From the NCBI RefSeq assembly GCF_900230215.1, contig NZ_LT907982.1, positions 2,170,001-2,234,000 of the forward strand: a stretch of 64,000 bases of DNA, in the 5' to 3' direction. Shown here piece after piece: positions 43,345 through 51,549 of the stretch. Source of the stretch: Jatrophihabitans sp. GAS493 (GTDB lineage Bacteria; Actinomycetota; Actinomycetes; Mycobacteriales; Jatrophihabitantaceae). The translations under genes were made by a program, and so were the position numbers. Each line of letters opens with the position of its first letter. Positions within the stretch are counted from its first letter, which is position 1. The notes under the pieces are model-generated. The model saw only the letters and a program-made list of their open reading frames with translations, did not search any database and had not been told where the DNA came from.

Positions 43345-43379
43345 GTGCGCCGTCAGGGACTTGAACCCCGAACCCGCTG
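43345..43379. repeat. Attachment-site repeat shared by the element and the prophage
   Basis: Perfect 35-bp copy of 37037-37071. It is the right end of the 6.3-kb element and the left end of the prophage whose integrase starts about 145 bp on. ACCCCGAACC at 43365 pairs with GGTTCGGGGT at 43387, a 10-bp inverted repeat that spans its right border and may be the core-type integrase site. Confidence 0.82.
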
Positions 43380-43524
43380 GTTCGATGGTTCGGGGTCCGA
43401 GTCCGTCGGCGCGGTCGCACTTGCGGACGTGCTTCAACTGCCGCGCACCGCGTGAGTTTTGCGTGAGGAGATCATGCACACACCAATTTCCCAGCGCAAC
43501 TTTTAGCGAGTAAAACCGTTGAGC

Positions 43525-44331
43525 ATGAGCACATGGGGCACTGAAGTGGAGAACTGGCTCCACTACCTGAGATCGGCGTCCAAGCCAGAATCAACGGTCG
43601 GCCAACGCGAGTACCAGATGCGCCGATTCGCCCGTGATCACTGGGCCGTAGCGCCTTACGCGGTCGACGTCGACACGCTGGCTAAATGGCTTAGCTCGCA
43701 CGTCTGGAAGCCGAACACCCGCCGCTCCTACCAGGGCGCGCTGCGCAGCTTCTATCACTGGGCGCACATCACCGGCCGGATCAGCCGCGACCCGGCCGCG
43801 CTGCTGCCGCCGGTCAAGGTGCCGCCGGCATACTCGCGGCCATGCCCAGAGTCGATTTTCCGAATGGCCATCCTCACGCCGGACCGCCGCCTGGGCCTCA
43901 TGCTGGAGCTCGCGGGCTTCGGCGGTCTGCGCCGCGGCGAGATCGCGGTGGTGCATTCTCGCGATCTGACCGTGGCCGAGAGCGGGGCGTGGATTCTGCA
44001 GGTGCACGGCAAAGGCCGCCGCGAGCGCCGGGTGGTGCTGGTGCCCTCGCTGGCGTGGCGGCTGCGCGATGCTGGGAACGGCTACATCTTCCCCGGGAAA
44101 CACCAGGGCCACCTGTCCCCGGCGCACGTAGGGGTGACCGTCTCCAGGGCGCTGCCGCCCGGCTGGACGTGCCACACCCTGCGCCACCGGTTCGCGAAAA
44201 AGTTCTACAACACTGAGAAGAACCTGCGTGCCACCCAGGAGGTACTGGGCCACGCGGACCTCCGCACCACTCAGATCTACACCGAGGTCGAGCTGGACGA
44301 CATCCAGCGCTCGATGGCCGGGGTGGCCTAG
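43525..44331 (+). CDS. int: Tyrosine recombinase (prophage integrase)
   Basis: A 268-aa, XerD-like short integrase. The core-binding domain (residues 8-90) includes STVGQREYQMRRFARDHW; the catalytic domain has Arg in GFGGLRRGEIAVV, Lys in HGKGRRERRV, HTLRHRFA, GHADLRTTQIYT with the Tyr. It lacks the N-terminal arm-binding domain of lambda-type integrases. ATG 43525 is used; a TTG two codons upstream is possible. It is unrelated in detail to the integrase at 42.0 kb, although both adjoin the same 35-bp repeat. Confidence 0.9.
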   Translation: MSTWGTEVENWLHYLRSASKPESTVGQREYQMRRFARDHWAVAPYAVDVDTLAKWLSSHVWKPNTRRSYQGALRSFYHWAHITGRISRDPAALLPPVKVPPAYSRPCPESIFRMAILTPDRRLGLMLELAGFGGLRRGEIAVVHSRDLTVAESGAWILQVHGKGRRERRVVLVPSLAWRLRDAGNGYIFPGKHQGHLSPAHVGVTVSRALPPGWTCHTLRHRFAKKFYNTEKNLRATQEVLGHADLRTTQIYTEVELDDIQRSMAGVA

Positions 44332-44372
44332 CCCTCTTCCGTGAAGCGGATGTGAGGCCGTATTGTCCGTGC

Positions 44373-44861
44373 ATGACGGAATCCATCTCCACGGCACCCG
44401 CGATAGCCGAGCAGCCACTGGAGCGCAGGCGGCCGCGCTGGGTGGTGCCGGTGGCCATCGTCGCAACCATTGCGCTGATCGGCGCGACCGTGGGAGCCAC
44501 GCTGGCCGTCACACACCACGACTCCGCTCCCTCAGCGTCGATGCCAGTGCACGGGCAGCTCATCCTGACGCCCTACTCCAGCGGCGTCGATCTCCAGACG
44601 TTCGGCGACGAATGCTCCGGTCCGGGCGGTTACACCGACGTCGTCAACGGTGCTGAGGTGACGATCGCCGACGACACCGGCAAGACGCTCGCCATCACCC
44701 AGCTGGGCCAGGGTGAAGCCGTCGGCTCGACCTGCGTCTTCACCTTCGCGGCAGTAGTTCCCGAGGTGCCGTTCTACGGCGTCACCGTCACGCACCGGGG
44801 CACGGTGAAGTTCACCAAGGATCAGATGCAGCGCTCGCCGACGCTCACGCTCGGCTCCTGA
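44373..44861 (+). CDS. Hypothetical membrane-anchored phage protein
   Basis: A 162-aa protein with a basic cytoplasmic start (LERRRPRW), one transmembrane segment (VVPVAIVATIALIGATVGATLAV) and a C-terminal outside domain of about 110 residues containing two Cys (GDECSGPGGY, GSTCVFTF). It resembles small exported proteins expressed from actinobacterial prophages, which may act in superinfection exclusion; that role is inference. It is convergent with the tail-fibre end of the late operon. Confidence 0.68.
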   Translation: MTESISTAPAIAEQPLERRRPRWVVPVAIVATIALIGATVGATLAVTHHDSAPSASMPVHGQLILTPYSSGVDLQTFGDECSGPGGYTDVVNGAEVTIADDTGKTLAITQLGQGEAVGSTCVFTFAAVVPEVPFYGVTVTHRGTVKFTKDQMQRSPTLTLGS

Positions 44862-44870
44862 ACGACGAAA

Positions 44871-44906
44871 AGCGCCCCCCAACCTCCGAAGAGGCTGAGG
44901 GGCGCT
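44871..44906. terminator. Bidirectional terminator between convergent phage genes
   Basis: An 8-bp stem AGCGCCCC/GGGGCGCT encloses a second small hairpin CCTC-CGAA-GAGG. It starts 9 bp after the membrane-protein stop and ends 20 bp before the last late gene. Confidence 0.8.
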
Positions 44907-44926
44907 GAGCGCGGTGCTGGGGGCTG

Positions 44927-45910
44927 TCAGATCGGCTTGCCGGCGGTATTCACATTGCCGGAGACCGTCGAGCCGGACGGGACGCTGTAGGGCGTGACCT
45001 CCCAGCCGGAGCCGAAGACGTTGCCGGTGAGGGTGACATGCCCGGCGGTGTAGGCGGCGAAGCCGTACGAGGTCTGGTTGCCGCCGGTGTCGTCGGCGGT
45101 GAAGAGGTTCCCCGTCGCCGAGATGGTCTGAGAGCCGATGTCCTGCACGAACACCGCGTCGTTGGTGCCGCCCTGGAACGAATTGTGGGTCAGCACGACG
45201 GGGGCGGTCGCCTGGGTCATCTGGATGCCGTCCGAGTGCACACCGGGAATCTGGTTGATCACCAGGTCATGGATGTAGGAGTCCTGCAGCGTGGTCCCGC
45301 CGTCGAGACGGATGCCGTCGGAGGTGTGGTGGATGTTGACCTTGCTCAGCACGTTGTTCGGGCCGCCGGTATAGATCCCGATCGCCCCGTTGTAGGTCGA
45401 CCCGTCGACGCCGCCACCGACCTCGACATTCGTCACGGTGTCATTGGCGCCCAGACTCAGGCACCAGTTGCTCTCACCGATGCAGCGGACCTTCGAGTTG
45501 ATCAGCTTCGCCCCGGCTTTGAGCGTCACCGCGCCGGAGATGTCCACGTTGGACAGGGTCGCACCGGCCGCGACGGTAACGTCGCCGGACTTCGCCGTCA
45601 GGGCCCCGGTGGGGCCGGTGTTGGAGGCGTCGGGGAACCCGGACGGGCTGACCACCGGAGTCGGAGCCGGGGTGCTGGACGGCGGCGCCGGCGGGGTGGC
45701 CGAGCCCGACGCCGGAGCAGGTGCGGGCGTCGGTGCGGGGGTGACCTTCACGCAGCTGATCTTCGTGGTGGTCCAGGTCGTGCAGCCCGCGACGATCGAC
45801 GCCGACGTGGTGGCCGAGCTGGTCGCGCCGGCCGCGGCAGTGATGCCGCCACCGATCAGAGCGCCGACGATCGCGGGGGCGATCATCGCCTTGCTGAGTT
45901 TCAGATTCAT
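44927..45910 (-). CDS. Secreted-like beta-helix protein of the prophage
   Basis: A 327-aa protein. A signal-like hydrophobic N-terminus (MIAPAIVGALIGGGITAAAG) is followed by a Pro/Ala-rich linker (about 55-90) and a right-handed parallel beta-helix (100-320) with repeated turns such as GDVTVAAGATLSNVDI, SDGIRLDGGTTLQDSYI and VVLTHNSFQGG. The fold is that of pectate-lyase-like and depolymerase proteins. It lies at the end of the fibre cluster, so it may bind or cut cell-surface glycans. The apparent export signal is unusual for a virion protein and may mean it alters the host surface. Confidence 0.75.
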   Translation of the reverse strand: MNLKLSKAMIAPAIVGALIGGGITAAAGATSSATTSASIVAGCTTWTTTKISCVKVTPAPTPAPAPASGSATPPAPPSSTPAPTPVVSPSGFPDASNTGPTGALTAKSGDVTVAAGATLSNVDISGAVTLKAGAKLINSKVRCIGESNWCLSLGANDTVTNVEVGGGVDGSTYNGAIGIYTGGPNNVLSKVNIHHTSDGIRLDGGTTLQDSYIHDLVINQIPGVHSDGIQMTQATAPVVLTHNSFQGGTNDAVFVQDIGSQTISATGNLFTADDTGGNQTSYGFAAYTAGHVTLTGNVFGSGWEVTPYSVPSGSTVSGNVNTAGKPI

Positions 45911-45918
45911 CGAGTCTC

Positions 45919-46605
45919 CTATTGGGTGACGGTGATGGGGCCGACGAGCATCTGCTGCTGGCTGACCAGGTTCTTCGTGGCCGCCAGGTTGGCTATCAGG
46001 TAGTACGGCTCGGCCGGGATCTTCCCGGGGAAGTCCACGTCGGTGAAGGTGGCGCGGGTGACGCCGTTGAGGCGGAACTTCAGGGTGTTCAGCGACCAGG
46101 CCACGCCGAAGGTGTTGTAGCCCCTGAGGTCGATGCCGTTGCCGTAGTCGGTCGAGCCGAGCTGCCAGCCGCCGTTGGCCAGCGTGTTGTGGTGCCAGTT
46201 GAACGTGGCCCGGATGTACTCGACAATGTCGATCTCACCGGTGTTGATGTTGCTGACCGGCCGCATCCAGATCGCCGGCCAGGCCCCGGCGCCCTGGGGC
46301 AGCTTCACCGGCACATCGACGGTGATGACCGGGTGCGCTGTGGTGGGGAAGAACGTGTATTTCCCCTTGGTGTGCACCGCGCCGCTGACGACGGAGCGGG
46401 TCTGGCCGTCGCCGCAGAGATGGGCCTTGCACTTCTGAGCGGTCAGCACGGCCGCCCCGGCGGCGTTGAGCTTCGCCTGCCCGCCGTCGTAGTACTGGAT
46501 CTCCGACGGGTTGCCCTCGTTCGGGGAATCCGGGCGGCTGTCGTCGATGCCGAGGCCGTAGGAGAACGTGGTGGCATCGAACGCCAGCTGCGTCTGCGTC
46601 GTCAT
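45919..46605 (-). CDS. Glycoside hydrolase family 16-like protein
   Basis: A 228-aa jelly-roll enzyme. The GH16 catalytic motif E-I-D-I-V-E is in NTGEIDIVEYIRATFNWHH. GAGAWPAIWMRP before it and GYNTFGVAWSLNTLKFRLNG after it match the family pattern. GH16 enzymes cleave beta-1,3/1,4-glucans, agars and similar polymers. In this fibre region it is probably a virion depolymerase for host capsule or wall glycan. No signal peptide is present, as expected for a structural component. Confidence 0.82.
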   Translation of the reverse strand: MTTQTQLAFDATTFSYGLGIDDSRPDSPNEGNPSEIQYYDGGQAKLNAAGAAVLTAQKCKAHLCGDGQTRSVVSGAVHTKGKYTFFPTTAHPVITVDVPVKLPQGAGAWPAIWMRPVSNINTGEIDIVEYIRATFNWHHNTLANGGWQLGSTDYGNGIDLRGYNTFGVAWSLNTLKFRLNGVTRATFTDVDFPGKIPAEPYYLIANLAATKNLVSQQQMLVGPITVTQ

Positions 46606-46829
46606 CAGTGGTTCACCGTCTCGGCGGTGTGCTTCGTCGGGTTGGCCGGCACGGTGCGGAACTTCGCCTTGGCCCAGGCGTTGTCCGGGCCGATGTCTCC
46701 GTCACCGTCGGGCGTCTTGCAGCGCTCGATGAAGGCCTGCGCCTCGCTGCGGGTGGCGAACCAGCCGTAGAGCTGCGCCACGTCGACGTCCGGCACCTTG
46801 ATCTCGACGATCAGCATTTTGTTGGCCAT
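46605..46829 (-). CDS. Small phage protein, 74 aa
   Basis: Not recognised. A soluble alpha/beta-sized protein (KMLIVEIKVPDVDVAQLYGWFATRSEAQAFIERC). The section resembles short domains that convert sequence windows around SEAQAFIE. It abuts the tail-fibre gene upstream (1-bp gap) and the GH16 gene downstream (1-bp overlap), so it is made with them. Confidence 0.6.
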   Translation of the reverse strand: MANKMLIVEIKVPDVDVAQLYGWFATRSEAQAFIERCKTPDGDGDIGPDNAWAKAKFRTVPANPTKHTAETVNH

Positions 46830-46830
46830 C

Positions 46831-48870
46831 TCAGCCCACCAGCTTTCGGTCCATGTTGTACTGCGTGTAGTCGGTGCCGTAGAAGGTGGCGTTGGCGTAG
46901 GTGACGATGTACGGGGCGGGCCCGGTCGGGCAGTCCGGGAAGTACGGGCGGATCACCCGCCCCGAGCCGGTCGGCTGGGTGAGCAGCACCGTGGCTGTGT
47001 CGGTGACGCCATCGACCTGACGGGTGAAGAGGGTCAGCGTTTCGGTGGTGCCGTCGGTCTTCGCGAACACCACCTGCCGCTTGTAGCTGGGGCTTTGGAA
47101 CGCCCCGCCGGCCAGGTAGTTGGCGTCGGTGCTGTAGCCGACCCGCGTGCCCGCCGGGCCGTAGCTGCGAACCGTCCACGTGTAGGGGATCGCCGCCTCA
47201 GTGGTGCGCTCCACGATCGCGCCACCGGTCAGGGTCCAGGCGTTGCCGGTGGTGTCGGTGTAGGTCGCCTGGTGACCGGGCCAGCCGCTCTCGAAGTTCG
47301 TCAGCAACGTGTTGGTGCCGTCGACCTTCGCCATACGGAGCAGGTGAATCGCTGCGACGCCGAGCGAGGCACCGGAGGTCGTGGGGGTGGCGACCGGGTC
47401 GGTTGCTGATGCGGGGAGTGCCGTGGAACCGGTGAAGACCTTTGTGCCTGGTCCCCACGTGCTGTAGGTCGTGCCGCCGTCGGTGGTGACGTCGTACTTC
47501 ACCGTGTGCGCCGCGACGGTGCCGATCGACGTGCCGGTGAAGGCAACGCCCGCGCTGGTCGGGTTGATCGCCAACCGCAGCCGTAGCCGCGTCCCCCACA
47601 AACCGGCGAGCGGGGTGCTCGTCGTCGTGATCGTGATGTTGGTGCCGCCCGTGTCCCTGAATAGGACGGTGAGGTTGTTGTCGACGCCGCCCTTGGCGTA
47701 GAACAGGCCCGGGTACTGCCGGTAGATGAAGAAGTCCTGAGCAGTCGCCGGCAGCGTGAAGTCGAACTCGAGGATCATGCCGGTCGTGCTCATCGCAGTG
47801 CCCGGCGCGGCGCAGCTGGCGTAGCCGCCGTTGTTGACCAGGCCGTTGAACAGCCCGGCGACGCGCGGCCCGGCTTCCTTGACGAAGTAGTTCCAGGCGT
47901 CCGGGGTGGCGATCGCACCTTCGGCGTAGGCGATCGCCGGGGAGTCCGGGCCCGCGCAAGTCTGGAAGACGCGCCGGGAGTTGACCCCAGGCGAGCCGGT
48001 CTCCGTGATCAGCGGGGTGATCCCCGGCAGGTCGAGCGGCAGGTTGGCCGAAGTGTTGGAGTTCTGGATGGTGGGGACGGTGGTGGCCGTCATCGAGGGC
48101 ATCGACGGGCACGTCATGGTGCCGGTGACGCAGTCGACCTCGAAGTACCAGGTGGCGCTGTCGAGACCGTCGCTCACCCGGTCACCGGGGTTGTTGAAGG
48201 CCGACACCCGGATCTTCTGGTTCGCCCCGGGAACGCGCTTGTCGGCGTAGTCGTGGGCCATCCCGATGTACAGCTGGTGCGCGGAGCTGCGCCACACGGT
48301 CGTCTCCGCGCCGTACACGGCGGTGCCGGTCGCGATGTTGACCGCGACCGGGATGATCTCCCAGGCGATGTTGGAGCGGCGCGTGAGGATCCAGTACTGG
48401 TCGGTCGTCGTGGTCGAAGCGGCGACCAGGCGCACGATCTGGGTGTAGGAGATCGCCGTCCCGCCCGAAGTGAGCGTGACGCTCTGAACGTTGGCCAGTG
48501 AGTCAATGGAGCCGTCGAGGGCACCGACCCGCAACCGCATGACGTTGTCGAAATTGTGCTTCGTCCAGGCCATCAGCGTGCGGTGACCAGGCTCGGAGTG
48601 CACCGCAGCGGTGCAGTGGTCATCCTGGATGGCCTGCTCGATATAGATGCTCTTCTGCTTGCCGCTGGTGTGGTCCAGCTCGTTGACCCAGATGCCGCCG
48701 ACGTTGTCGACCGACCCGAACCGCGTCAGCGGGTAGGGCGTCGACTGGAAGGTGGTGTTGGGGCGGTTGTGCCACTCCGTGGCCGCATTGACGACCGGCT
48801 GCCGGTCGTTCTTGAAATGCGGATCGAGTGCGGTCGCCGTCGACAGCAGCATTGTGCTGAGCTTGGTCAT
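46831..48870 (-). CDS. Tail fibre / receptor-binding protein
   Basis: A 679-aa protein rich in Thr, Gly and beta-strands with few charged helices. Several stretches (GYASCAAPGTAMSTTGMILEFDFTLPA, and repeats of T..TTT) are typical of beta-sandwich carbohydrate-binding fibre proteins, and residues 50-230 may form a propeller or lectin-like domain. The position between lysis genes and the GH16 protein supports a receptor-binding role; no close family can be named. Confidence 0.68.
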   Translation of the reverse strand: MTKLSTMLLSTATALDPHFKNDRQPVVNAATEWHNRPNTTFQSTPYPLTRFGSVDNVGGIWVNELDHTSGKQKSIYIEQAIQDDHCTAAVHSEPGHRTLMAWTKHNFDNVMRLRVGALDGSIDSLANVQSVTLTSGGTAISYTQIVRLVAASTTTTDQYWILTRRSNIAWEIIPVAVNIATGTAVYGAETTVWRSSAHQLYIGMAHDYADKRVPGANQKIRVSAFNNPGDRVSDGLDSATWYFEVDCVTGTMTCPSMPSMTATTVPTIQNSNTSANLPLDLPGITPLITETGSPGVNSRRVFQTCAGPDSPAIAYAEGAIATPDAWNYFVKEAGPRVAGLFNGLVNNGGYASCAAPGTAMSTTGMILEFDFTLPATAQDFFIYRQYPGLFYAKGGVDNNLTVLFRDTGGTNITITTTSTPLAGLWGTRLRLRLAINPTSAGVAFTGTSIGTVAAHTVKYDVTTDGGTTYSTWGPGTKVFTGSTALPASATDPVATPTTSGASLGVAAIHLLRMAKVDGTNTLLTNFESGWPGHQATYTDTTGNAWTLTGGAIVERTTEAAIPYTWTVRSYGPAGTRVGYSTDANYLAGGAFQSPSYKRQVVFAKTDGTTETLTLFTRQVDGVTDTATVLLTQPTGSGRVIRPYFPDCPTGPAPYIVTYANATFYGTDYTQYNMDRKLVG

Positions 48871-48909
48871 ATGCGGATTCCTTCGCTTCAGGGCTATCGA
48901 GCGGGAGGG

Positions 48910-49764
48910 TCAGATGAGGCTGAGGACGACGTCGCCGGGGACCGTGATCAGGTCGACACCGGCCAGAAAGTGGTAGTCGCCAGACGGGTCCGGACCGATG
49001 AGCGCGGTGCCGTTGACGTCGTAATCGCCGTTGGCGTCGGGGCCGGTGAGGATCAGCTGGCCGAGGTTGATCGCGCCGTAGTAGTTCGTGGCCGACCCGA
49101 CGGCGTTGGTTACGGTGACCGTGGTGGCGTCAGTGCCACCGGCGGGCATCGGCACGACGATCACCGTGCCGTTGAGCAGGACGGTGAAGCCCGGGGCGTT
49201 GACGGCGCCGAACGCGACTGCGGTGGTGCCGGTGAAGTTCTGGCCGGTGATCGTCACCAGCGCCCCGGTCGGTGCCGTACCGGGCAGCGCGGAGACGATC
49301 GCGGGCAGCCGCGGTGTTCCGTTGGGGTTGGAGATCTGGCCGCACGCACCGTCCCCGTCGAACATGACCGTGATCTCGGAGAGATCAGGCTCGGAGGTCT
49401 TCGACCTGGTCAGCGACGCGACTGCCCGGCCCTGGACCGCGTAGCTACCGCCGTCGGTCTCGTAGATCCGGATGTAGAGCTCCCCAGCGCCACCTGACTG
49501 ACCTTCGGTGGACTCGATGAGCATCTGCACCGGATCCGGCAGCCCGGACAGCGAGAGCCGGTTGTACTTCGTCCCGATCGACCAGGCCTGATCCGTCACC
49601 GTGATGCTCTTGAAGCCGCCGGAGTCGACGTCGGTGCTGTCGGCCTTCGTCGGGGTGAAGGCGGGGCCGCCGAAGTCGACGACGCCGGTGCAGCGCAGCC
49701 AGTTGGCCGCGCCGTCCCGGGACACGTCGAGCCCGAAGTTGCGGGCCAGTCTGCGAGTAACCAC
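48910..49764 (-). CDS. Second major-tail-protein-like protein with IPT/TIG domain
   Basis: A 284-aa paralogue of the major tail protein at 59213. Shared segments are RRLARN.G.D.S, FTPTKADSTDVDSGGFKSIT, IE.TEGQ, GELY.R.YETDGG.Y, RSKT.EPDLSEIT and FDGDGA. Both then carry an Ig-like IPT/TIG domain (PTGALVTITGQNFTG), and this copy adds about 50 residues with GPDANGDYDVNG and GPDPSGDYHF repeats. It lies far from the tail-tube position, among the fibre genes, so it may form a terminal or decorating structure. Confidence 0.85.
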   Translation of the reverse strand: MVTRRLARNFGLDVSRDGAANWLRCTGVVDFGGPAFTPTKADSTDVDSGGFKSITVTDQAWSIGTKYNRLSLSGLPDPVQMLIESTEGQSGGAGELYIRIYETDGGSYAVQGRAVASLTRSKTSEPDLSEITVMFDGDGACGQISNPNGTPRLPAIVSALPGTAPTGALVTITGQNFTGTTAVAFGAVNAPGFTVLLNGTVIVVPMPAGGTDATTVTVTNAVGSATNYYGAINLGQLILTGPDANGDYDVNGTALIGPDPSGDYHFLAGVDLITVPGDVVLSLI

Positions 49765-49826
49765 GGCAGCCTCCCAAGGGGTCGCCTAAGAGCCCGGAGA
49801 GCGTCCGGGCTGCTGGGTGGGGAGGG

Positions 49827-50222
49827 TCAGGCGGTGGGTGGCGGCGCGGCGACGCTGGCGGGGTCCGCGATCGCGGCCACGTCAGCGGCGAGCGTGGACG
49901 GGGGGACCGCGGGGGGCTCGGCCATCGGTAATGCCAGCAGCACAGCGGGCGCTGTCGGGGTGGATTGCGCGACCGTCGCTGACGCGGATGCGGTGCCCGT
50001 CTTCAGCCCGGAGAGGATCGACGTGAACACCGACGCCCCCGCGTATGCCCCGGCGAGGACCGCTGCACCAAGGGTTTTCTGGAGAACCGAGTAATCCCCG
50101 GCGTGCGCAGCGTCGAGAGCGGCGAGGAGGTTCGCGGAGCCGACGCTGACGAGGAGCGCCTGCAGGAACGACTTACCGGCCCGCTCCAGCAGGTCGAGCA
50201 GGAAAACACGTGTGAAAGTCAC
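49827..50222 (-). CDS. Putative holin
   Basis: A 131-aa protein with two hydrophobic segments (SFLQALLVSVGSANLLAALDA and LGAAVLAGAYAGASVFTSILS) after a basic start LLDLLERAGK, as in r1t-type holins of actinophages. The Pro/Ala-rich C-terminus is unusual in length. It overlaps the lysin gene by 4 bp. It would make the membrane hole that releases the lysin. Confidence 0.75.
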   Translation of the reverse strand: MTFTRVFLLDLLERAGKSFLQALLVSVGSANLLAALDAAHAGDYSVLQKTLGAAVLAGAYAGASVFTSILSGLKTGTASASATVAQSTPTAPAVLLALPMAEPPAVPPSTLAADVAAIADPASVAAPPPTA

Positions 50223-51304
50223 GAGATGGTCACCTCAGCTTTGTAGGACTTGGACGTGAGCGCGTTCAAGGCGGCGGTTGCGTTGGCGAGTTCCGCGACG
50301 ATCGGGGCGGTGTCCACCGACCCACCCGAGGTGGTGATCGCCGCGATCTGCCCGGAGATGGTCTTCAACGCGGCACCGACCTGATCGACCTCGGCGAGCA
50401 GACGCATCGTCTCGGTCGCGTCACCCTCGTCGCGCAGCAGCGCCGCGTACTGGGCGGCGTTCACACCGAGCGGCCCACCGCCGCAGTACATCTGGTAGGT
50501 GACATAGACGGCATGCGTGGTGGGGGTGATCCGCGACCACCCGAGAGCACCACGAGTCGCAACAGCGGACTTGTTGTCACCGTCGAGGCACTGCACCGCG
50601 AGGATGCACTGCCGACCAGTCGCCGCCGCGAGTACCTGCTGCTGCTGAGCATCACTGAGAGCCATGAGGAAACCTCCTGTCGTGTTGGGCTTCAACGGGT
50701 GCCCATCCGGCCACCACACACCGAGAGATTCGGCGTCGGTGACGATGTTCTTGTCAGTGCCAGGAATGTCGGTGCCGACCAGCTGGTACATCCCGACATT
50801 CGGGGACGCCCGGTTGTAACCGGGGAACGACTTCGACCCCGACAGCCAGCCCTTGACCTGGATCCGTTTCGTCGCCGCCAGGTAGTCGATGAGCGCACCC
50901 TCGCCGTACGCGCCAGCGAGAAACTTCCCCGCATAGATCGACTTGATCGAGTCGAACGCCGACCCAACGGACTTGAACTGGGGGGTCACTCCCTGCGCGG
51001 CCGGGACGGAGACATCCACGCTGTTGTGGATCGCGACCGTGCCGTCAGTCGGCGCACCGAGCGCGACCGCCGCGGCCATGCCATCCTTCGCGGCCTGCAC
51101 ACCCGCGGCAGCACCTCCGAGCAGCTGACCCGGTAGCCGCTCATGGTTCAGCAGCACACCCTTACCCTCGGCGTGGATCTTTGCGACCTTCGCTTTGGTG
51201 TAGGCGTGCGGCCCGTCGAGGTAAGCACACACGAACAGGGCATCCGAGGCGAGCTCGGCGTCGAGCGGCGGATACGCCGCGTCGTAGGCGGTCCCGGTGG
51301 TCAT
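50219..51304 (-). CDS. Putative endolysin with DUF1906/Rv2525c-like domain
   Basis: A 361-aa protein. The N-terminal 200 residues resemble the glycoside-hydrolase-like DUF1906 fold (TIM-barrel pattern, e.g. ALFVCAYLDGPHAYTKAKVAKIHAEGKGVLL, DGTVAIHNSVDVSV, GLYGEGALIDYL-like, WLSGSKSFPGY). The C-terminal 90 residues are helical and may bind wall or multimerise. Location between holin and small membrane proteins makes lysis the probable role. Catalytic residues cannot be assigned with confidence. Confidence 0.7.
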   Translation of the reverse strand: MTTGTAYDAAYPPLDAELASDALFVCAYLDGPHAYTKAKVAKIHAEGKGVLLNHERLPGQLLGGAAAGVQAAKDGMAAAVALGAPTDGTVAIHNSVDVSVPAAQGVTPQFKSVGSAFDSIKSIYAGKFLAGAYGEGALIDYLAATKRIQVKGWLSGSKSFPGYNRASPNVGMYQLVGTDIPGTDKNIVTDAESLGVWWPDGHPLKPNTTGGFLMALSDAQQQQVLAAATGRQCILAVQCLDGDNKSAVATRGALGWSRITPTTHAVYVTYQMYCGGGPLGVNAAQYAALLRDEGDATETMRLLAEVDQVGAALKTISGQIAAITTSGGSVDTAPIVAELANATAALNALTSKSYKAEVTIS

Positions 51305-51549
51305 CAGCTGCCCCCTTTCAGTCGTCTGTTCTCTTCAAGCAGGTGTGCGATCTGCTCCGACTTGCGGGCTTCCTCAGCGCGGCGGCGGTCCTCGCTCACG
51401 GCCTCGTCGATCAGGGCCTGGATGTGGGCCTCAGCCTTGGCGCGGCGCGTCCCCCACTGGACGAACGCGAATCGCGCGGCACCAGCTGCCAGACCGGCGA
51501 GGGTGCCCCACGCAGCCAACGTTCCGACGTCGAATGTCACGTCAGCCAC
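51304..51549 (-). CDS. Small membrane protein of the lysis cassette
   Basis: An 81-aa protein with one hydrophobic segment (AAWGTLAGLAAGAARFAFVQW) and a charged coiled-coil tail (VSEDRRRAEEARKSEQIAHLLEENRRL). This resembles Rz-like spanins or auxiliary holins. It overlaps the next upstream gene by 8 bp and abuts the lysin gene. Confidence 0.65.
   Translation of the reverse strand: MADVTFDVGTLAAWGTLAGLAAGAARFAFVQWGTRRAKAEAHIQALIDEAVSEDRRRAEEARKSEQIAHLLEENRRLKGGS

Larger units (their letters stand above)
37037..43379. mobile_element. 6.3-kb integrated element with integrase, excisionase-like and repeat-containing HTH genes
   Basis: The element is bounded by perfect 35-bp direct repeats (37037-37071 and 43345-43379) that resemble the 3' part of tRNA-Lys. 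It holds a small rightward gene, two leftward genes, then a rightward run: HTH excisionase-like, an 88-aa protein, an HTH protein with internal repeat arrays, an orphan 378-aa protein and a tyrosine integrase beside the right repeat. No capsid, tail, relaxase or transposase gene is seen. Size and content fit a phage satellite or a minimal integrative element. It lies directly against a prophage sharing the same repeat. Confidence 0.78.

Noticed and set aside
44352-44372. GTG 44352 as start of the phage membrane protein
   Set aside because: Seven added residues (with two Cys) look non-coding; ATG 44373 is a better start although no strong ribosome-binding site favours either.
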